A stretch of DNA of 64,000 bases, taken from the NCBI GenBank assembly GCA_037576195.1, contig CM075103.1, forward strand, positions 31,580,723-31,644,722, written 5' to 3'. The translations under genes and the position numbers were made by a program. A model generated the notes under the pieces. That model did no database searches. It had not been told where the DNA came from and worked only from the letters and a program-made list of their open reading frames with translations. Source of the stretch: Phytoseiulus persimilis (taxonomy: Eukaryota; Arthropoda; Arachnida; Mesostigmata; Phytoseiidae). How positions within the stretch are numbered: the stretch's first letter is position 1; every line of letters starts with the position of its first letter. Of this stretch, positions 34,022 through 45,859 are shown in pieces.

Positions 34022-34516
34022 CTAGGGACGTCCGACCGCAAACTTCATCCTAACATGGCGGAAGAAGTTCGGCCTGTTGGGGTTGTCCGACGTCGGACAG
34101 TAACTAAACGTGTGGGCGAAGTCCCCACCCTCGCAGTGGCATAACTCACACTTGAGACTCCTCAAAATAGGACATGCCACCGTCCCGTTGCGAGCCCGCA
34201 AGTTGTGGCTCTTAAAAACACTACGGGGCTCACCCTTCTTGTAGCAGAAGGGACAGAAGCCGAGTTCCGAGAGCGGCACGGCGATGATCCGCTCTTCGAA
34301 ACGTCCCTCGAGAGGACGTCTCCCCGTCTCGCGGTGCTTCTTGTGCTTCGGTCTCCTTTTCTCTGCTTCTTCTGGCTTTGAGGGTAGCGGTTCCTGGCCG
34401 CTGGTTTCCGCTCCGAGATCTCGATCTCGGAGCACATCGATCTCCATGATCAGTTGCTCGAATTCTCTTCGGGAGTCGAGCTTCTCTTGGAAGTTTGCGA
34501 TGGCGGCCTTGAGCAT
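34022..34516 (-). CDS. Nanos-type zinc-finger protein, copy A
   Basis: Nanos proteins bind Pumilio and recruit the CCR4-NOT deadenylase to silence mRNAs in germ cells. The frame has 164 residues from the first ATG, the size range of small Nanos paralogues; it is open further upstream without ATG, so a 5' exon is possible. Residues 1-85 are charged and partly helical (SRREFEQLIMEIDVLRDRD) with a Lys/Arg/Pro linker. The Nanos double CCHC domain occupies 88-140: Cys88, Cys91, His104, Cys115, then Cys123, Cys126, His135, Cys140, with CPILRS between fingers and AHTFSYCP at the end. Finger 2 has 8 residues between Cys126 and His135 where the family normally has 7. A short tail follows. No intron is visible, so a transcribed retrocopy is also possible. 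Confidence 0.82.
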   Translation of the reverse strand: MLKAAIANFQEKLDSRREFEQLIMEIDVLRDRDLGAETSGQEPLPSKPEEAEKRRPKHKKHRETGRRPLEGRFEERIIAVPLSELGFCPFCYKKGEPRSVFKSHNLRARNGTVACPILRSLKCELCHCEGGDFAHTFSYCPTSDNPNRPNFFRHVRMKFAVGRP

Positions 34517-36225
34517 CTTGAGAAGGAAGTCTGTTCTTGTACGGAGGAACTGTGAGCTCTCTGGGGTTCTGACTCTGTTCTTATACTGTGAGCCCAGTGA
34601 CTCTCTCCATCTTGAGTGTTTCACCCCGTTTCCTGTATACTCGGACAATGCTCATCTGAGCTTGGGGTGCTGTTGGAATCATCCGGAAACCGGTACCGCA
34701 CCCGAACCATGCCTCCGGAATTGGATTCCGGCGCCACAGAGGAGGCTGACCGGAATCGGTGCTGCGCGCTCTTCAGCCCCGGCGGAGACGTGAATCAGAA
34801 ACAATCAAGAATATCAAACATCATCTTCGCGGAAATAGCGGGGCGCTACCCTGAAGCGCCCAAGAAGGGCTCCAGTGAACTCTAATAGGTGAGTGTGCCG
34901 GGTAGTTAGCCGAATTGATTTCTCGCTTAAGAGCAACACCGCACGATTGAGGCGGTCTCGATCTCCTCATGGGCTCGTCTCGCGTTGGTTTGCTCGAAAT
35001 AGGGTGTGAATTATTGGGAAGAGTCTCTGGTCATCCGCATCGTGCGGTAGGCACAGGAATCAGGAGGAAGTTGACTGCTCCTTCATTTATCAACGAATCC
35101 TGACTTCTGAGATTCGATATTCCCGATCGCGCTTCAAAGATTCGGGAGCCTTCCCTTCGCCCATGTTGAGATGGGGTTTCGAATGAGCTCCGGAAACCCT
35201 CGGCCACATGTCGATGTATTCCACAAGACTACTATCACCGCAGATTATCTCTTCACCTGCACCTCAATTCGTGATGATCGAAACACGGAGCTGCCTGAAG
35301 GAATTGAAGACGAATGCGGGCGGGAGTGACTACTCGGAGCTGCAAAAGCGCATTGCTCACCGAAACTCGCTGAATCTGAGAACGTTCCGATCGGGAAATC
35401 CCAAAACTCTCCAAGAATCCGCACACACTGTTTGGTAACTTTCAATTCGGCTTTCCCGTGATTCGTACTTGTGAGCGCGATTCATTTCAGAGTTATCCGA
35501 TGATCCGAACCCGTTATGAAGTTCAGCATCGATTCGCGGACGGATCGTCGGATCGTGGAGAGCGGCGTTGACCGGGAACTCGCAGGAAACTGCGAATCTG
35601 AGCCGTTGGTGGCGGAGAAACTCATCCAATAGGCAGTTGAACGTCAAGGGGTCGGAGTTGTCACCGGAGAGCGTTCGAAAGCATCCGAATCAAAAAGATG
35701 ATCTACAGCGGACTGAGTGCGGCGGAACAGAAGTTCGGTGGTCTCATGGAATCGACCTTGATTGATGAGCTTCGTGCTTGGCGTCAGGCCAATGCTCTTG
35801 GCAGGATTCTCGGAGGCATCTGTACGTGCAATGCACGGAAGATTCACTCAAGATCATCTCGTATACCGTCGCAAGCTTCAGGGGTAGCGGAGATGGATTC
35901 TCATCTGCCTGTTTTCACGCATGATGCAGGCTTCCCTCAATCTCCTTCCGGGTCATTCATGGGAAGCAGTCGAACATTTGAGCGTCTGCTCGTGCTCATC
36001 GAACAGGATCCGTGCATCCACGGTCTTTTCGTGACAGCATCAAGGAATCAAATTCAGCTTCCTTGGATCCAAAGCAAGTATGTCGATCAGTTCTTCCAGC
36101 TCGGCTACAACTCCAGATTTCAGGTTCGTGGGCGCCAGCCCATTCAGCCTGTTTTCAGTTGTGCCTGATTTCGGTATGTCTCCAAACCTCATGAGCAGCT
36201 GAAAGTTTGTATCTGCTTCGTTTCA

Positions 36226-38429
36226 AGTTTGATTACCGAGACCGTGGGGATAGCGGCTTCTCTAGCGAGACCAGTTGAGCAAGTCCGACATTTTTTCTTC
36301 CTGGGATTGATTTCATGTCGTCTGCCATATCAGGCCCGGTTGATCTCTCACCCTGGAATCCCCCGATGATATACTTCTGTGGACGACTCCGGGGACGATA
36401 GCCACCACGCTAGCTTTGGTGACACTTGTAGTTCAGATTTAGACGACAACGATGGCTTCGTCACGCTGGCTCCGACCACGTCGAAAACAACACTCGATGG
36501 CATCCAAACTTCAATTCACCGTCTAAGTTTGTCGATGCGTGGTCTCGTCTTGGTTACTCCATTGGTGGAAACACGCCTGCGGCCGCTCTCTGCAGCCAGA
36601 CGTTGGAAACGTCATGTCTACTCAGACGAAGGAACTCAGTTGGCGAACTCAGTCGCCGGGAGGCGAAATTCCACCATTGGCATGTCGGAAGATGATATCG
36701 ATAGCTTCTTCATCAACTATGTTCCATTCCGAGAGTATGCTGGAATGTTTCGGTTCATGGAGATCTCTCCATTCGAGCACAACGGAATACCCGACCACTA
36801 ACAATGGGTCGCCACATCTTTATGGATCTCATTTTGTCCCGCTCCCTTTCTAATTTGAATCACCTCCGGTCTTGGAGATTCGGTATCCTTCTGATATCAA
36901 CGCGAGTATATATCTTATCGGTTGGCTCCCTCCAACAACGGAATGAAAACGAGCATGGGTGAATGCTGCTTGACGAACCTACGAGATAAGAGCGTGCAAT
37001 CCAACCCGGACGAACTTGACTGATGACGAGCTTGACGCTCAATCAGCGTATTGGGGCGGGAAATCATCACACATTTCGCTAGAAGTTTCGTTCTTCTACA
37101 GCCTGTGTTCCGAGTCCAGCATCCTTCGAATTTTTCTCGCATACCACAATCTCACTTCAACCATGGCTGCCGCCACCCAACGTGCTCGCCGCCGGAATCG
37201 CAATACCATCGCTCCGCACGCAGACATGATTCCCTCATCTTCGTCCAGATACATCAAGAGAGAACTCCTGGTTTTTCCCTCTTCATCTCAATAATAAAAT
37301 GGGATCGAGTGTTTAAACGTAGGGCACCGTCTGAGCCCATTCCGGCAAGGAGCTTCCCGGTTGGTAGCGAACTCCCTGACTGCCGGCCTATTACCTCTCT
37401 GCACGTCGACCGAGATTCGCCTCAACAATAACTCCCTAACCCTCTCGTCCCCAGACACGACCTCCGACAAACGACCCGGCTTTCGCAAGATCTCGATGAC
37501 GACGGTTTGGACGATGGAGCGGGCTTCGAGCTAACAATACTTTGTCAACTTGGCAGACTCTGATGGAGCGAGAGTGTCCCGGACAGTGGCGTCCTACCCC
37601 AGGTATCGGCTCGCCTTAGGAGCTTTCAGACGGGAAAGTCGGCAACAACTGCGCGAGCAGCTCGGTTCAAGGTCCCCGAGAGCAGAAACTGGGGAGCTGC
37701 ACCCAGCACAGAGGTGGAGAGCGCAGATCGGCAGTTCCAGACGGAGGCAAGCAGCGATGCGTAGTGTGTTGTTGTCCAGCATCTTGCCCATCGACGGGGA
37801 GGCGGGCGATAGAGCCTTAGAACTTTTTCCTTACAGTCATGCTTGTTCGCCACACTGCTTGCCATTCACTTAACTCGTCGCATGAACACACGTAGCACCC
37901 TGGCGCTACACTCTAAATATTTTCACTGGAAAAGAGCGAATTGAAGTTCCAGAGGATGACCAACTCGGGCTTTGAAGCCCTCCCCGACGTCGTTCAAGGA
38001 CAGCACCTCGAGCATTACCTTGCGGCGGCCAGTCCGGCAGCACTACGCACTGTTTACGGGGATCCGGCTGCCCCCGGGCGCTCTCCATACAGGCCGCAGT
38101 CCCCCCGCAACCGGTGTCGGCCCCGCCAACGCCGCAGTCACCAGCCACCGAACCGACGTCCCCGTCGCCCACAACCCCCGAGCCCCTACCGACGGTCAGC
38201 CCGGGGAGCCACCGCGCTGTCGCTCGGGTGCCGCGGGAGGAGGCGGAGTGGTACGAGGATGAACCGCCCGAAATCGTCGGTTCGTGCGTCTTCAGAGATG
38301 ACCGGAACCGCCGCTGATCTCGCGTGGACGGAACACGGCTGGTGTTTCACTTGCAAATAAAAGTTACCGACCCGAGAGTCGAGCCCCAACGTACTCCTCC
38401 CGATTTCTCCGATTCACGGCCGGTTCCAC
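36226..38429. other. Unassigned region between duplication A and BEL/Pao remnant
   Basis: No gene recognised. A Pro-rich frame at about 38030-38320 resembles retroelement polyprotein ends but cannot be assigned. The phrase TTCACTGGA(A/G)AAGAGCGAATTGAAGTT at 37920 recurs at 40459, so both flanks of the BEL/Pao remnant share a short repeat. Confidence 0.45.
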
Positions 38430-39720
38430 TTAGAATTTCTCCTCGCTTGGGCGAGAAAACTCCTCAGCCGCCGGAACGAGTTCAAACGGCAAGAGAATGA
38501 AGTTTCGCCCATCCGGGTCTCTCGTCGTCGTTGATTCGAAAAACCGTCTGATTTCCTCATCCGGTGCTCCATCATTCTCCTCGAAGCATGGTTCGATGCG
38601 CATCACCTCCGTGTCCCAAAGAAACGAAATGTCATCCGGTCCATATTTGGCGCGCACCGTAGCCGCCAACGGAACCCCTTTTTTGCCCATCGGCTCCTTC
38701 CCATCTGACCAAGCTCCCCTCTTTTTTTGTCTCATGACGGACAGCAGTAAGGAGTTGGCTTGTGTCCCTCGGTGTTGCCCCGTGCCGCACAGGAAAGACC
38801 CGAACAGAGTCTCGAACGCCACAAACCCACCAACTTTTCTTATGGTCTGCCCGACGATTGGGTACAAATAATCAACCCCAATGAGAATACTGATCTCACT
38901 AGATTAGTGCTCTTCGTTCCTGTCGGCTATTAGAACCAGGTCCCCTGCACATCCTGCCTTTGGCAAACAGCCTTCTACCACATTTGGCAATGCAGTGGCG
39001 AGTATGACCAAATGATTATTCGAGAAGCGAATCTTCAGCGCGATCTCCACGCCTCTCCCCTTGAATTTTTCAAGCGGGAAAGGCCCGTGGGAAAAATTGT
39101 CGGTGCCCACCGTTTTCGCCCTGATTGCATCCGCAAACCGATTCGAAATGAGAGTTTTTTGCGACCCCGTGTCTTTGTCTGTGTCCCCTAAGGGACAAAC
39201 ACGATTCTTCTTGCTGATTTGCAGTGGTCCCTCATCACCTCTACGTACTCCGTGAGGAACCGCTGTCCGGATACGTTTATTATCCTCATGGAATTCACGC
39301 CAGCCCGCCTAACGTCTTGAGCCACTACCGATGCCGACGCCGCAACCTCTGCGTGCGATTTCAGGCACAACAGCTCATGTAATTCACCCTCGCATGGCTT
39401 GGCTTTGCACTTGTCAACCCTATGATTACGATTTATGCATTTGTAGCAGGCATTCTTCATCGTCGCACATTTCCTACGCTCCTCCTGTAAGATTTGCATC
39501 CCACACTCGATGCTAGAATGCTGCTCGGAACAGAAGATGCACGCTTGAGCCGCGTAGTCACTTGTGGCGTGAACCGCGAATGAGTGTCGGCTTCTCACAG
39601 CCCCGGTTGCACTCGCAACACTGAATCTACCGAAACGATGTCCCTCCAACATGGTGGTAACGAGGCGAACAGAAAATCTCGGACACGCTTCAAATTAGGT
39701 AAACCATCGAGCTCCTCTTT
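38430..39720 (-). pseudogene. BEL/Pao retrotransposon: CCHC, protease and pol N terminus
   Basis: Minus-strand fragment reading in order: CIFCSEQHSSIEC and CYKCINRNHRVDKCKAKPC with CHELLC-like ending (39400-39560; BEL/Pao gag zinc knuckles), KDTGSQKTLISNRFADAIR (about 39170; retropepsin DTG in the BEL-type DTGSQ context), the FPLEKFKGRGVEIALKI segment, and IVGQTIRKVGGFVAFETLFG with SFLWDTEVMRIEP and RNFILLPFELVP (38430-38870), the segment preceding RT in BEL pol. It breaks by frame changes between these blocks and ends at 38430; RT and integrase are not present downstream. The gag capsid part upstream (to about 40300) is not convincingly readable. Confidence 0.8.
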
Positions 39721-41045
39721 AATCCCCTAGGATTCGCGAAAAACCGCGGTTGGGGACGACCGAATTCGACTGATTGCGAGCGAAACGTGCGCAAGAGGAA
39801 GGGGAGGAGACGTCGGAACGAGGGGAGTAGTAAGCGGTGGTTTCTAGCTGGGCGATTGATATTTTTCTTCGAGCAGCCCACAGCACATACTCAACATAGA
39901 ATAGAAATCCATTCCGAACCGCGGGTGGGAAAAGCTGGAGTCATTTCTCACCTGGGAGACAGACTCTTCCAGCGCCCGGAGGCCATTACTCCAGTGATCT
40001 TCCGCTTGAAGCAGCTTCCACTGGAGTGGGAGCCAGGAGTAGAGGTTGTTGACTGAGGAGAGCAGCGACTTTTTTCTTCTCTTCGGACAAAGAAGCTCTT
40101 CATGACGCTGTCGTGCTGGATAGATTCTGATTCTCGCCTGGACCCCGCGCTGTCGGATGTCCCCGGTTCCAACTTCGCACGAACGCCTCAGTCTCGAACT
40201 TCGCATCGGCGAAGTTCTCAATTCGTGATTCATAGCCTTCGCCGATTCCGCTTCCCGCACGTCATCGGAAAACATATTCGAATCCATCACAGCTATTTGG
40301 CTGCCTCCTCGGCATCCGCCACCGCTTTCTCAAAGGGCCCGCCTTCGATCACCTTCTTCCTACAAGTGATCGACCGGGTCACGAGGGCTCTGTCCAAAGG
40401 TCGTTCTCGTTTCGAGCCTTCCACACTGCCGCCAAAAGTCTTTCGACATCTTCTTTCTGTTCACTGGAGAAGAGCGAATTGAAGTTTCGACAGGACCGCT
40501 CGAAGACCCCCCGGTGCCCTCCAGCCCAAATTCGCTTCCGCGAAAAACGTCGTGACCCTGGGGTCCGACACCGTTTCGTGACACTACGCTCATTTTGATA
40601 CCTCCGCCGAAGCCGCCCGTGACTAAATGAGGAGGCTGATTTCAAGGATCCTCCCGACAGAAAGTAGGCTTCTTCTTGAGCTGAGTGTCCGGAAACTCGT
40701 GGGTTCTTATTCAACATTTCGACCCTGCACCGATCGAAAATTCTTGGATTGCGAATGGCATGATGAAGTTATGAACAGCTGATCATTCGTGCGTTGCTGT
40801 GATGATCGGTGAAAAGTATTTTCTTTTTCGAGTTCCGGATCTTTTTCCGTCGAGATAGTGGATGCAGGTTTGAGGAGGATGGAAGACTAATCGGATCCAT
40901 TTCCGGAGTCGCAAATCTGTTCAGAATCGGCGTTTCACGCGGCTGCAGGAGTTGGTTATCAGGGAAAAGTGGGAAGTCGACTTCGACATGCTTTCAAATA
41001 GCCAATTTTCGACCCAATTTATAGGAAACGAGAGGAACGAAAAAG
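39721..41045. other. Possible BEL/Pao gag and flanking DNA
   Basis: Minus-strand frames here continue toward the 5' side of the BEL/Pao remnant but show no motif I can name. No LTR pair or primer site was found. Confidence 0.35.
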
Positions 41046-41046
41046 A

Positions 41047-44000
41047 TGCGTCTTTTAAACAGCAATCGAACGAAAAATCTAGCGGCTGAACTGTGGGCGG
41101 AAGAAGGGCGGCCATGATCGTCGCTCAGTTTGGAGTGAACTTGAACGTGGGAGATGGCCCCGTAAACATGGCGATCTGACTCGATATCGAAGCATACGTG
41201 CGCGAAGAGCCGACAATATTGAATGAACGATGGCGCCTTTTGGCGATTGATCCCTGCTTTCCGAGTTTTGCAAAGCTTCCTCGGCCGAAATCGATGGGAC
41301 GGATGGTACGACGCTCTGATGGCGACGACCCGCGAATCGCGCGTTGGGGCTCGTCTCTACTGCTCGACCCTTCGTGTTGAATGAACACAGTGATCGGCAT
41401 GATGATGTTAGCTCAGGGAGATTTACCGGTCGCGGGAGGAGGAGCTCGGTCTCTTCCGATTTTCTCCCGGGAAGCGCCCTTCTCCGAGGATTGCATTCAT
41501 CATGTCCGCAGCATGTTCGTTGGGTCGCCTGCGTCAAGATCCCATAACGATAGCGAAGGCTTAGCCAAAGGACTCCTCGTCCACATCCTTATATTCGCTT
41601 CTCTGATTCATACATGCTCATTCTCTGACATTTCCGATGCTCCCTTTCCCGCGCTGATGACTGACGCCGATGACACTGGTGATGGCTGAAACATGGATCC
41701 ATTCGACAGCAGATCCGAGTGAAGTCGAGGGATTCGGACATCGTCACCGGACTCCGAGATTCGAATGTTCAACGAGATCTTTTTCTTCGAGTCTTGGTGG
41801 GTCCTATGGATCAGGTCTTGTGAGCTCTCGAACAAAAAGGGATTCCGAAGAGATCTCTGATTCGACATTCACAGTATTTCATCGCCAGACAGAAGTGTTT
41901 GGCCGAGCTCAGAAAGCAGTTCGAAATTCCGAATCATAACATCCGACGAGATATCGTCTGCATGAAGAGGTCATTTAAGGTTCATTTAACGACGCTCACA
42001 TTTATTTTGATTATCGAAGGAAACTGGAGGTGCGTATTTCGGCCTCTCGAATGAGTTCAACAATTTTCTATCCGATAGTTCAAAAACTAGGGACGTCCGA
42101 CCGCAAACTTCATCCTAACATGGCGGAAGAAGTTCGGCCTGTTGGGGTTGTCCGACGTCGGACAGTAACTAAACGTGTGGGCGAAGTCCCCACCCTCGCA
42201 GTGGCATAACTCACACTTGAGACTCCTCAAAATAGGACATGCCACCGTCCCTTTGCGAGCCCGCAAGTTGTGGCTCTTAAAAACACTACGGGACTCACCC
42301 TTCTTATAACAGAAGGGGCAAAAGCCGAGTTCCGAGAGCGGCACGGCGACGATCCGCTCTTCGAAACGTGCCTCGAGAGGACGTCTCCCCGTCCCGAGGT
42401 GCTTCTTGTGCGTCGGTCTTCTTTTCTCTGCTTCTCCTGGCGTTGAGGGTGGCGGGACCTGGGCGCTCGTTTCCGCCCCGAGATCTCGATCTCGGAGGGC
42501 ATCGATCTCCATGATCAAAAGCTCGAATTCTCTTCGAGAGTCGAGCTTCTCCTGGAAGTTTGCGATGGCGGCCTTGAGCATCTTGAGAAGGAAGTCTGTT
42601 CTTGCACGGAGGAACTGTGAGCTCTCTGGGGTTCTGACTCTGTTCTTATACTGTGAGCCCAGTGACTCTCTCCATCTTGAGTGTTTCAACCCGTTTCCTG
42701 TACACTCGGACAATGCTCATCTGAGCTTGGGGTGCTGTTGGAATCATCCGGAAACCGGTACCGCACCCGAACCATGCCTCCGGAATTGGATTCCGGCGCC
42801 ACAGAGGAGGCTGACCGGAATCGGTGCTGCGCGCTCTTCAGCCCCGTCGGAGACGTGAATCAGAAACAATCAAGAATATCAAACATCATCTTTGCGGAAA
42901 TAGCGGGGCGCTACCCTGAAGCGCCCAAGAAGGGCTCCAGTGAACTCTAATAGGTGAGTATGCCGGGTAGTTAGCCGAATTGATTTCTCGCTTAAGAGCA
43001 ACAACGCACGATTGAGGCGATCTCGATCTCCTCATGGGCTCGTCTCGCGTTGGTTTGCTCGAAATAGGGTGTGAATTATTGGGAAGAGTCTCTGGTCATC
43101 CGCATCGTGCGGTAGGCACAGGAATCAGGAGGAAGTTGACTGCTCCTTCATTTATCAACGAATCCTGACTTCTGAGATTCGATATTCCCGATCGCGCTTC
43201 AAAGATTCAGGAGCCTTCCCTTCGCCCATGTTGAGATGGGGTTTCGAATGAGCTCCGGAAACCCTCGGCCACATGTCGATGTATTCCACAAGACTACTAT
43301 CACCGCAGATTATCTCTTCACCTGCACCTCAATTCGTGATGATCGAAACACGGAGCTGCCTGAAGGAATTGAAGACGAATGCGGGCGGGAGTGACTATTC
43401 GGAGCTGCAAAACCGCATTGCTCACCGAAACTCGCTGAATCTGAGAACGTTCCGATCGGAAAATCCCGAAACTCTCCAAGAATCCGCACACACTGTTTGG
43501 TAACTTTCAATTCGGCTTTCCCGTGATTCGTACTTGTGAGCGCGATTCATTTCAGAGTTATCCGATGATCCGAACCCGTTATGAAGTTCAGCATCGATTC
43601 GCGGACGGATCGTCGGATCGTGGAGAGCGGCGTTGACCGGGAACTCGCAGGAAACTGCGAATCTGAGCCGTTGGTGGCGGAGAAACTCATTCAATAGGCA
43701 GTTGAACGTCAAGGGGTCGGAGTTGTCACCGGAGAGCGTTCGAAAGCATCCGAATCAAAAAGATGATCTACAGCGGACTGAGTGCGGCGGAACAGAAGTT
43801 CGGTGGTCTCATGGAATCGACCTTGATTGATGAGCTTCGTGCTTGGCGTCAGGCCAATGCTCTTGGCAGGATTCTCGGAGGCATCTGTACGTGCAATGCA
43901 CGGAAGATTCACTCAAGATCATCTCGTATACCGTCGCAAGCTTCAGGGGTAGCGGATATGGATTCTTATCTGCCTGTTTTCACGCATCCTGCAGGCTTCC

Positions 44001-44290
44001 CGCAATCTTCTCCCGGGTCATTCATAGGAAGCTTATGAGATGCATCCATTTACGAAGTCCACCAGAAACAGTCGATTATTTGAGCGTCAGCTGGCTCCCA
44101 TCGAACAGGATCCGTGCATGCATGGTTATCTCGTGACAGCATCCTCCAGAAGGCAAGAAATCAAATTCAGCTTCCTCAGATCCAACGCCGGTATGCCGAT
44201 CAGTTCTTCCGGTTCGCCTGCGACTTCAGAATGCAGGCTCATGAGCGCCAGCCTATTACCTCATGAGCAGCTGAAAGTTCTCTGCGCAGA
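41047..44290. repeat. Segmental duplication, copy B
   Basis: Second copy of the 32982-36225 block in the same orientation. Its left boundary is unknown because the corresponding side of copy A is the gap. High identity ends near 43960; a diverged continuation to about 44290 still shares ATCGAACAGGATCCGTGCAT and CTCATGAGCAGCTGAAAGTT with copy A. Confidence 0.93.
42087..42581 (-). CDS. Nanos-type zinc-finger protein, copy B
   Basis: Same length (164 residues) and reading frame as copy A, with all eight zinc ligands intact (CPFC, SHN, ACP; CELC, AHTFSYC). It differs from copy A at about 15 residues of 164: two lie in the zinc-finger domain (GEPRS/GESRS, ARNGT/ARKGT) and most are in the linker around residues 40-75. 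In several linker positions (STP, RRPTH, ARF, IVAV) copy B agrees with the older copy C, so copy A carries derived changes; in others A agrees with C. Both frames stay open, which argues against simple decay. AATAAA follows on the minus strand at 42001-42006. Confidence 0.82.
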   Translation of the reverse strand: MLKAAIANFQEKLDSRREFELLIMEIDALRDRDLGAETSAQVPPPSTPGEAEKRRPTHKKHLGTGRRPLEARFEERIVAVPLSELGFCPFCYKKGESRSVFKSHNLRARKGTVACPILRSLKCELCHCEGGDFAHTFSYCPTSDNPNRPNFFRHVRMKFAVGRP

Positions 44291-44980
44291 GGACCTCGTC
44301 ACAAGTGACGGGCGGATATCTGCACGAGGATTGCAGTCGTGACAACATTGGCTCAGGGCATCGATCGCGTTCGGTGGTCTCGCAACTGAATTCATCGATT
44401 CTTCTATCCATGGCCAAAGCTGTTTTGGCGACTTGAGGCGTTCATTTCACTGGGCGTCCTCTCTGATGATCTGTTGGCATGAGCCCTCGACTCGCGCGAA
44501 CAACGAACCCTGGAGGAACAATAATGACCTCGCGTATGACAAGCTTTCCGTAAGAAGAACCTCGCGAAAGACAAATTGAACACCCGACCGCTTTATGACT
44601 CCAATGATACGAATTTCGTTGAAGTTTCGTCTACGTAGCGCGCCATCTTGGGATGATCTCACAGGGCACAGTGGTCACTGGAAGCAGGTACGCAGGCTCT
44701 CATCATGACTACGTATGAGTTCGTCGGATCTCTCGGGTTTCTTCCCCCATTTTTCCAGGGTTATTATGATATAATTTCATGTCTCTACGCCGCACTCCTC
44801 GATCAGATCCAATCTTCTTGTGAGCTCTTCCGTCCCGGGTTAATTGGTGACGCATTTCATCATTATGTGGGGGACGGTTCCAAGCTCCTTTCCCCATCTT
44901 ACGCATCGGGGGTCGATCTCCGGGTAATTTGAACTCCAGAGGAAATTCGTTGATCGAATCACGGTTCCGACAGCGAGAAG
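44291..44980. other. Unassigned sequence before the Helentron helicase
   Basis: No gene or repeat recognised. Confidence 0.4.
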
Positions 44981-45730
44981 GGTGTGATAAACACGTGAAA
45001 CATGCCGTCAGTCTCTCCACAGGAACGAGGACGTCGACAACTGCAACAAAAAACTCGGATCGCCAGAATGGTATTCGACTGCCATCGATAAAGACATTGG
45101 TTGTCGGAAACAAGACCAACTAATAAGTGCACCGACGGAAGTTCTTGCAACGAAATTAACACAAAGTAGAACTCTGCCCTTCACTCTACTCCTGTATCTC
45201 AGTCACCCATACATGATAACGTGTCATATAGACTTCGACGATGGCATCTTCGATGGAGCCATCGATAGAGTACCGGAACTGTCCTGCAACCGAACCGTTC
45301 TGTTCAATTGGTTCAAATAGGAAGAACAGTGAGGACAAAACGCAAACCCTAATCGGTTACATGAAAGAAGTTACAACAAAATCGGACCCGTATTTTCGAA
45401 AAACAGTTGCCTTCGGGGTTTCAAAAATAATCAAATGCCGTCGTACGAATTTCCCCGCCTGCCTCGCCTGTGCAATAACGGACCACAAGTCACAGGGCGG
45501 CACCTTCGACGAGATCCTATTTGATAACCATGGAAATCTACAACAACAGTTGGTTTACGTTGCTTTGTCGAGAGTTAAAGCGGTCGAAGGCTTCTTCATC
45601 ACAACGATTGCCCCGATGAATTCCGATTCCATTATTCCAAACGAGCAACCGCTTCTCAAATGGTGCAACTGCGAACAGAACTACAGACTGGACCATCACC
45701 GATTCAAAACGCAAGCTCATCGATAATTCA
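44981..45730 (+). pseudogene. Helentron/PIF1-type helicase, C-terminal part
   Basis: SF1 helicase C-terminal region of a rolling-circle transposon. The reading EDVDNCNKKLGSPEW, then LPFTLLLYLSHPYMITCHID with DDGIFDGAI (45170-45260), matches the PIF1/Helitron segment before motif V. An open frame (45241-45726) then gives ACAITDHKSQGGTFDEI (motif V) and QLVYVALSRVKAVEGFFIT (motif VI). Frame changes around 45250-45400 break the protein. An endonuclease fragment follows at 45860, the order expected in Helentrons. Walker A and B motifs are not present upstream. Confidence 0.83.
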
Positions 45731-45859
45731 CACCAGAATGGATTCAACGAACGCGATGCTACCGTCCTTCAACGTCCAACAGTTGCCGACACACGCATTG
45801 GATATCACAAGCGATAGAGGCTACGTGCAATCCACAGTTTTCTGTCCCAGTGAAACTCG

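Larger units (their letters stand above)
32982..36225. repeat. Segmental duplication, copy A
   Basis: Aligns with 41047-44290 at a constant offset of 8065 bp from 32982 to about 35895, so there is no net insertion or deletion in about 2.9 kb. I count roughly 1.5 per cent differences left of the nanos frame and about 1 per cent to its right. From about 35895 similarity falls abruptly to an estimated three quarters with indels and continues to about 36225. The block carries one nanos-type gene; other open frames in it start at non-ATG codons and look like shadows. Confidence 0.93.

Noticed and set aside
36379-36801. Acidic 140-codon plus-strand frame, considered as a retroviral-type integrase remnant
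   Set aside because: It begins at GTG, and no integrase motif (D,D,E or GQ-ER) could be read in any frame.
32982-44290. Whole duplication dismissed as two haplotypes assembled in tandem
   Set aside because: Not excluded, but the sharply different flanks, two-level identity and the uneven coding divergence favour a real duplication.
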